Below are positions 57,431-64,000 of a DNA stretch of 64,000 nt, piece after piece. Under the pieces are notes generated by a model. The model was not told the origin of the DNA. It saw only the letters and a program-made list of their open reading frames with translations, and made no database searches. The number at the start of each line of letters is the position of its first letter. Positions within the stretch are counted from its first letter, which is position 1. The DNA lies in NCBI GenBank assembly GCA_951799445.1, contig OX637288.1:6140501-6204500 (forward strand). The letters run 5' to 3'. Made by a program: the position numbers and the translations under genes. Source of the stretch: Pseudisothecium myosuroides. Taxonomy: Eukaryota; Streptophyta; Bryopsida; Hypnales; Lembophyllaceae.

Positions 57431-58540
57431 TTATTTATTTATTTATTTAATTTTTTTTTCCAAGGGGAAGGTGATCAATGTATTAATAAACACAAATAAA
57501 ACACAAGTGAGAGCGCAATCAGTCCGGCTCACACGGACGGTCTAATCTAGGAGGGGGGCTCAATGCCATATGCCACTTGGGCTAATGGAAACTGCCAGAG
57601 CAGAAAACGTCGTTCTTGCACCAAGTGTCTTTGAACTCCTGGCAGATGGTGATTTGACAATCCTCACTACAGCTACTGTAGAAGGTGAGAGTGTGGTTCC
57701 TTTGCGCCATGCCTGCTGTGATTGTATCGCGCAAGGCTAAGGAGCAGCTTTGAGAAATTTTGATTTTTTCCCGTTCGAAGATAATACTGTTTCTGGCTCT
57801 CCATATTCTCCACAGAATGGTGGACCGTAGAATGTCATCAGCTATGTTGAAATTAGCCGTGGAAGTACTGTATTGACCGTTATCGTCCAGCTGGCCCGGG
57901 GATCGGGGGGACGCCGATAATGGCTTCCTTCCATGAGGGAGATTCGGTCTGTTCCAAGCTTCTCCGAAGATGTTTAAACTGGTCCCAGATTTTACGAGCG
58001 CGCCTGCAGGTATAAAGTAGATGTTCTGTCGTCTCGCGCGCTCCTGACTCGCAGCAGCAGCAATCCGCCGGGTACCCCATAATGGAGCCCCAGCTGGCTG
58101 TAGGTAGTCCTCCCAAATTGGTCAGCCACAGGAAGAATTGCATTTTCGCGCGTCTTTGCTTGTCCCATATGATCTGCATCGTTGACTTGATTTCTTGTTC
58201 CGTCAGCTCAAGGTCCTCGAGCTTGTTGAAAATTCTGGTCTTGGAGTTCTTGGCTTGGAGCCCGATGTAGTATCCTAATCGAGTGGAGTAATTGAAGAAG
58301 GGGTAAGATTTGCCGGGTTGCGTGGATCGCCAGTTCCACTTTGCTGGATCGAAGTCCAAATCTTGCACAAGTCCAACTAGCCAAACATTACCTGAAAACC
58401 TGTCGTCAGGGTTGATGTGCGTGGTGTGAAGATCTCCTCCACTGGTGACGACCCTTGCTCTTCGGAGCTCTTTGCCTGAAGTTTTATCTTTAAGCACATG
58501 GTGTTTGCAAACGCCAGGTGGGAATGGACCTCAACAACAC
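57431..58540 (-). mobile_element. 5'-truncated LINE with zf-RVT tail
   Basis: The minus strand carries the RVT-associated zinc-binding domain: IKSTMQIIWDKQRRAKMQFF, GYPADCCCCESGARETTEHL and LYTCRRARKIWDQFKHL (open from 58,497 to 57,880), then ILWRIWRARNSIIF in another frame. Its 3' end is a TTTA-repeat tail at 57,431-57,452, like that of the larger LINE. Upstream ORF2 is absent, the usual outcome of incomplete reverse transcription. The upper boundary is approximate. Confidence 0.8.
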
Positions 58541-60557
58541 ATACCATCTGACTTTGGGATTAGCCTCTGTCAATATTAGATTTGGAGGCTATTTACCAGA
58601 TGGTTATTTATGTCTATGTAATTAGCTACCTACCGCATTAATTTAACCCCATGCTGACATGATAGATGCCTGATTATATATGAATTTAGTACCTTAGTTT
58701 GTACTACATGTTCCACCTACTTGGATGCTTTTTAGTTGACTTGGTAACAAGTGCTGGGGTGCAATAGAGAGTATCAAGATATAGTCTTTAGATTTCTTGC
58801 TGCTAAATTTCGTTTTAGACTTAGCTACTGATTTTGCCTTTAGCCTCTTGCTGTGGAGTATACACAAATCTCTACTCTTGAGAAACTGTGTTAAGGACAG
58901 GGAGTCTCTACTTCAGGAAACATGGCCTCTACACAGTCCATACAAAGCAGTCAGGTTTTGATATTTTGATTCCTAGTTCTATTTCATCTGGTATAATTTT
59001 TGGGCTTTTATAGGGTTGTTTGTTTCTAAGCTATCAGTGATGTGACAATGATAACAAGTTATTAGCACTGAAGACACCTCGCATACGTTCCATTACAAAC
59101 TAACAGTCTGTTGTAGTACATGGGTGCAGGTGAGGTGCTAATACTCATGAAATTTCTTAGAAGACACAAATAGGGTTTATTTCCCTTACTCTACTTCAAT
59201 CCCAGTTAAGAAAAAAGATTTGTATAGTATTATGGAAGTTTCAAAAAGTTCTCACTGCTTCTTATAAAGCTATTTCATTACACTACATTCATTTGAACCT
59301 TGTTCTTGATCTCTTATGGTGCATTGATGCATGGTTAGATGGTTGTATGAGGAATGCTTGTTTCTTATAGAAATTAAGGTTGTTCCTTGCTTACTCTACA
59401 TTCTTTTGATAACTTGATGGCTCTATAATTTGAAGTCTTAAATCTGATGAAACCATACAACTCTAGACAAACATACAAAATATTGTGATGAAACTTTGAT
59501 TAAGAGAGACATATGGTTTTTGGTAAAAAATACGTGTTCAAGTAGCTATTCTGCATTGGAAAGGAGAGGATCAGATAAGTGCTCTTTGCATAAAAGAGAT
59601 GTTCCAAGAAAAAGTTTTTTTTTCTATATTTGTACTATAGCCGCGCCGCGGCCAAAAATCAAATGGCCCTCTGCAGGATTCAGATTTTTGTAATGAAGTA
59701 TCAATCCATTAGTGCATTTTGGTAAAGAACAGAAACATCATTCAGAAACTCAAGGTAGGCATAATAGAGGATGTGAAGAAGGAACTTGTTCAACTTGGGG
59801 ATGCCAAGCAGCTATAGAAGGTATAGTGGATCCTAATAGATTTAAACAAATAACTCCTAAAAGAGAAGCCAAAAAATGGGACGACATTGATAAAAGATGG
59901 TTGTTTTGTGATCATAAGCAGTCAACATAGCATCACTTCCTCACAACAACTGTAGAAGGGAGGCTATGATGAGGCACAACAAGTCGAGTTGGCCATTTGG
60001 AAGGCCAACATTGTGTGAAACTTGGACCCAACTAAGTTGACAAACATTAATTTTCTAAGTTCTACAACTCTACAAACCACCTCAACTACACTCAGCTAAT
60101 ACGTAGGGACCAAATCATTAGTTGTCGCAATATCTAACTATCCTAGCTATAAACGGCCATGTAGTGTATCAAACAAGGGTGCAACTTAAAGAAACATGGC
60201 CATCAAAAATGTAGTGCAATACACAAGAATTTTGTTCATCACATCTCATCTATTTGCTAATTAATTGGGGCTTCATTGGAAATGTCGACTTCTTTACTTC
60301 AACAAAACTATGTGGTTTGACATAGAATTGGTGTCAATGTTGACATATTTTATAAAAAGATTTAATTGTTGTGCACCTCCCATGCTTATAAACAAAATGG
60401 AATATTTTTGAATCAAACATTGAACTTCAATTGATCTTCATGAATCTAGTAAAATGGAGACTGTCTATTTCAATTTAGATTTATTGCAATTCATTCAAAA
60501 TAGGACAATGTTGATCCAATTTTTATTACTGCTACACACTTGCAACATACAATGTCT
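58541..60557. other. AT-rich DNA, no supported gene
   Basis: Contains the repeat partner at 59,030-59,165. A short open frame at 59,712-59,930 (EGIVDPNRFKQITPKREAKK) reads protein-like and may be an element remnant, but it is isolated and I would not call it a gene. Confidence 0.5.
59030..59165. repeat. Dispersed repeat, partner of 31,505-31,640
   Basis: See the partner entry; conserved blocks are GATAACAAGT, AGACACCTCGCATAC and TGGGTGCAGGTGAGGT. Confidence 0.7.
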
Positions 60558-61397
60558 AGCAATAGGGTGAAAATTTAATTGACAACTTCTAGGTTGGCAT
60601 TTTATGTTTTGGTTGTCCTTCAATAGTCACTTTTTACTAGGGAAGTTGTCCCTAGTGACAACCAAAAATTATTGAAGGTTGTCATTTTGACAACCAAAAT
60701 TATTACAATTTGTCACCTGTAAACCAATGCCAAAAATAGCTTATAACTTAGAAGAATTGTATGCCTAACAAACTTGGTTTGCTTGATGAAGCCTCAGTAT
60801 GAGGCATAATTAGGGATTTTGCAATTGCCTTGTGGTGGCTAGATTGCTTCTCCAAATCAAGTGAGAGCTCATGTGATGGGATTAGGCCAATTGTCTAACT
60901 TGATCATCCATTTTCTATCTTTTCTAGCCTCCACATCTTTGCCAAACTTCCATCAAGTAATCCCTAGATCCCAACCAAGACATCAACTTCTCAATTGACT
61001 TAGAATTAGCATATGAAATCATCATTACAAAGCAGTTTGAATCTTGAAGCTTTAAAGGCCCAAATGAGGATTAAATTTAACCATTTGAAGATTTTTGGAT
61101 CAATGGTGTGGTATGAGAAGTTGAAGCATTTAGCTTTTCATTATGTTGATTACTGCTAGTTTTTCACTTATAGAGTGTAAAATTGGTATTCCTATATATT
61201 TAGACATGTAATTTAGGTTGCAATGTTTTATAACTTTTTGTTTTGTAATTGACATTTGAAATGAAATCAATAGTTTTTGAAGAATATAACTATTATACCC
61301 AAAAAATTTAGAAGATGGCATTTTTTATAGCCAAAATTTAGAGAAAGTTGTCATGGACATTTTAGAAGAAATTGTCAAATTTTTGCCCTACCTAGTG
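60558..61397. mobile_element. ~840-bp TIR element with CACTAGG-like end
   Basis: The left end (AGCAATAGGGTGAAAATTTA, then TTGACAACTTCT) and the reversed right end (CACTAGGTAGGGCAAAAATT, then TGACAATTTCTTCT) match over ~33 bases. Additional GTTGTC/GACAAC motifs cluster in the left subterminal part (60,580-60,715). Non-coding. Confidence 0.6.
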
Positions 61398-61529
61398 ATA
61401 TATGACTACAAACTTTTATTGTCTGTAAGCAAGATTAGAAGCGTCATCAGGGCTCAACATAAATAATTTCTTAAAGTCCATTGGTTTATGGTCATTCAAA
61501 ATAAAAATAATCTATTGGTTTCAAGTTAA

Positions 61530-61551
61530 GGGTGATTGCAAAACATGACAA
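61530..61551 (+). repeat. Solo terminus of the GGGTGATTGCAA fold-back family
   Basis: GGGTGATTGCAAAACATGAC; no matching right end was found in the window. Confidence 0.4.
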
Positions 61552-61666
61552 TTTGTAGCATTTGGGCATTTGGCATAGTACTCACTATACTATGACCATT
61601 TGAAAAAAAAAAAAAAAAAAAATTTAAATATGGATAATTAATATACTACTAAAAATATCAAATTGA

Positions 61667-61799
61667 TGGGCAATTTTGTTAAAATGGCCGTATTCCAAGT
61701 GCCACTTTGACAGTGTGCCATTTTCACCATCTAGGACTGGTATAGATTTCAGAATGGCCGTTCTAAACTGTTTTCATGCCATTTTAACAAAATTGCCCA
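61667..61799. repeat. Perfect 22-bp inverted repeat, 133 bp end to end
   Basis: TGGGCAATTTTGTTAAAATG (61,667 on) is exactly complemented at 61,778-61,799. The interior also repeats AATGGCCGT in direct orientation. It looks like a very small MITE or hairpin. Confidence 0.85.
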
Positions 61800-64000
61800 T
61801 ATTGCCAAAATTATCTAGAGATTTAAAAAACATGTAGGTAAAAAGTTATTCACGAAATAGGTAGACAATTTTTTTTAAGAAAATAGACATTCTAATGTTT
61901 AAATTATTTGAAAATAGTAAAAACATTCCAAAAATTAAAACAATTTTTTTTTGTTGATAATAGCTTTATGGAGATAAGCTTCTTTTATAAATGTAATAGA
62001 AAAATGTTCTCAAATGTCTAAAAAGTTGCCTACTAGAGAGCCCTACTTATACAAATATAGAAAAAATATGATAAATCTGTTTTTAGATGCTCCTAATATA
62101 AAACGGGGATGCTAGCATAGTAGCATGTGAGCTTGTGAGCCTGTGAGCCTATGAGCCTCCATTTTTTTGTTCCATTTAGGGTTTGTAAATTTGTCAACGA
62201 CCTATGACCGTGGAATTAGATGTAAGGATCTTTGGTCCAAATGAACAACAAATGAATATGCCATTATGCAATTTGTACCAAAATATTGAACTAATATATT
62301 TCCAAAAATTAAGATATAGTCAAAATAGATAATGTTTGTAAGCACACGATGAAAATAAATGTAGTCGTTTAGGATGTCTCACTACAAAGCACGTACATAT
62401 AAAATTGCAATACATCATAACACCATCATAGGGGTGACATTTATGAGGTCTAAAAGAGAGGGAGCAACAAATGTGGGCCGTAGAAGCTAAATATAATCTA
62501 GCAAGTGGCAACAAGCAAAGGCTCTAAATATTATAAACACTAGATTATGAACAATGCTTTTGAATGATTAAGTGATAAATGTAGTCTTCATCAATGGCCT
62601 TTATGCAAAATTAAAGGATGAAAATGGTCCACCTCTTATATTTTATTTCTATAACTATGCTTTAAAATTTAAAAGATATATATTTTGGACTTAAAATACT
62701 TAAAATAAATATAGTAGTCATATCTTATACACCAAATAAATGTATTAACCCCAAATGATCTAAACGGCAATTTTTCTAGTCAATGCCCCTTTTTTTTAAA
62801 TGATTTTTTTCACAATTTTTTTTTTGAAAATAAAAATGATTTAAAAAAAATAGAATACATAATGAATCCAATGGTAGTAGTTTTATAGAATTCCAAGTTA
62901 AATTCTGTTTTGTGGAATTTTATAAAATTTAGTGGTGAAGTGCGATTCAAGGCTCATGATTTACAAAAGAATGCAATATCCCACAACAATATGCACATTG
63001 TCTCCACATAATAAAAAATAATGGATAAAGGATCCATACCATCTGAAAAATAGTTAATAGACACCCCCAGATAGCCACTGTAGCATCAAAAAGCTTTTCT
63101 GTCTTACTAGCCAATTGCCATACACTCCACATTTCTTGCCACTTCATCTTCATAGACGTGTCCATTGCTGAAGTTGCCAACATTCGAAGCTATTCTTCAG
63201 TCATCTAAAAATTTTCAATATGAATTTCATAGTTTCATAGTTTCATATAATTTTTCTTCACTTGCTTCAAGAAAGGTATCGCATGCTTAGAATCTACAAT
63301 GGAGAGCTAATTCGTTAGTTCTGAATGAAAAGCTACCTTCACCTTCTCAACACTTTAGAGACCCATTCATCAAGTATTCAAGTGCACTTGCAGTCCAATC
63401 TACTGGATTGGATACTTCTCATAAAAAATTTGTGAGCCACAATAGCAACGTTCCCCAACTCTTACTGTACAAAATAAATGATGTATAAGAATAAGCAAAA
63501 TTGCACATAATGACAAATATTACGTATAGTAGAGCAACATAATACTAATTCAAATTAACAACAAGAACAAAGTGAAGACCTAAAAAAAATTGAAAATAAA
63601 TATGAAATTGAAAATAAAACTTTTTATATGAATCTAGTATAAGATTCCATTTAGTGCCTTAATAGTCAAAGTGAACCAAGTTCTTTGTTTTCACTTTTGC
63701 TTGGCTTCAGTTGCAACAAGATTCTTTGTGGAGATAAATTTTTCAAAATATGAAAGTAGTTGTCCAGCAATACTTTGAATGCAATAAAGCTTGTGAACAA
63801 GATTTATGGAAACATGGTTTTTTTGGTTCTCCTAGAAAAATAAGATTTATTGTGATAAAATATGTGAAGTGAACATCAAACACAAAAAAAGGTAGAATAG
63901 TGACAATTACAATGGTCCAAACCAAACAAAGTTTATAGACTAAGAAGTGAAATGAAATTAAAAAAAGATAATGAAATATAAGGAATCACCAATTGACTTC
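61800..64000. other. AT-rich DNA to the window end, no gene
   Basis: Homopolymer-rich, stops in all frames. A small GTGAGCCTGTGAGCCTATGAGCC microrepeat lies near 62,130-62,158. Confidence 0.55.

Noticed and set aside
62947..63183. 78-codon minus-strand ORF rich in Trp and Cys
   Set aside because: Lies in AT-rich DNA with no exon context or recognisable domain.

Overview
The window is nuclear DNA of a green plant, most likely a land plant. It carries intron-rich genes with GT-AG splicing, a plant-type calcineurin B-like (CBL) calcium sensor, plant-style L1 LINEs, a CACTA terminus, a Tourist-like MITE with TAA duplications, and promoter telo-boxes. I cannot name the species. GC-richer genes sit in a very AT-rich, repeat-filled background.

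Region 1 (1-15,600) holds the host genes. A 60S ribosomal protein L23 (uL14) gene on the minus strand and an SDA1 gene on the plus strand are head to head, 398 bp apart start to start. SDA1 works in 60S subunit maturation and export, so the pair looks like one ribosome-biogenesis unit on a shared telo-box promoter. I reconstructed both fully: four exons and 140 aa for L23, eight exons and 809 aa for SDA1. Next comes a GC-rich locus whose 5' end is tandemly duplicated; its protein faintly resembles the DUF4283/gag-like family. A nine-exon CBL10-like gene (254 aa, minus strand) follows, with a 22-codon upstream ORF whose stop overlaps the main start codon.

Region 2 (15,600-33,100) is almost pure repeat: a CACTA end, two ~0.93-kb elements with TTAACCCC... 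termini, a 494-bp MITE, a decayed gag-like coding remnant, and a stack of interleaved fold-back elements at 27,679-30,139.

Region 3 (33,100-40,600) contains a GC- and CpG-rich island with an intact 589-codon ORF. The protein has an acidic tract, a basic patch and a coiled coil, and is probably the gag-like protein of a non-autonomous retroelement or a domesticated relative. It lies between 255-bp inverted repeats.

Region 4 (40,600-58,540) has a near full-length but broken L1-type LINE (minus strand). Beside it is a 10.8-kb giant inverted-repeat structure whose 4.3-5 kb arms enclose one intact 500-codon ORF with a DUF4283-like region and a CCHC zinc knuckle. Each arm carries a mirror-placed outward TATA box. 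A second, 5'-truncated LINE follows.

Region 5 (58,540-64,000) is AT-rich and gene-poor, with one more TIR element and short perfect inverted repeats.

Exon boundaries were deduced by eye from reading frame, splice dinucleotides and family knowledge. Repeat relationships come from reading the sequence, not from alignment software.
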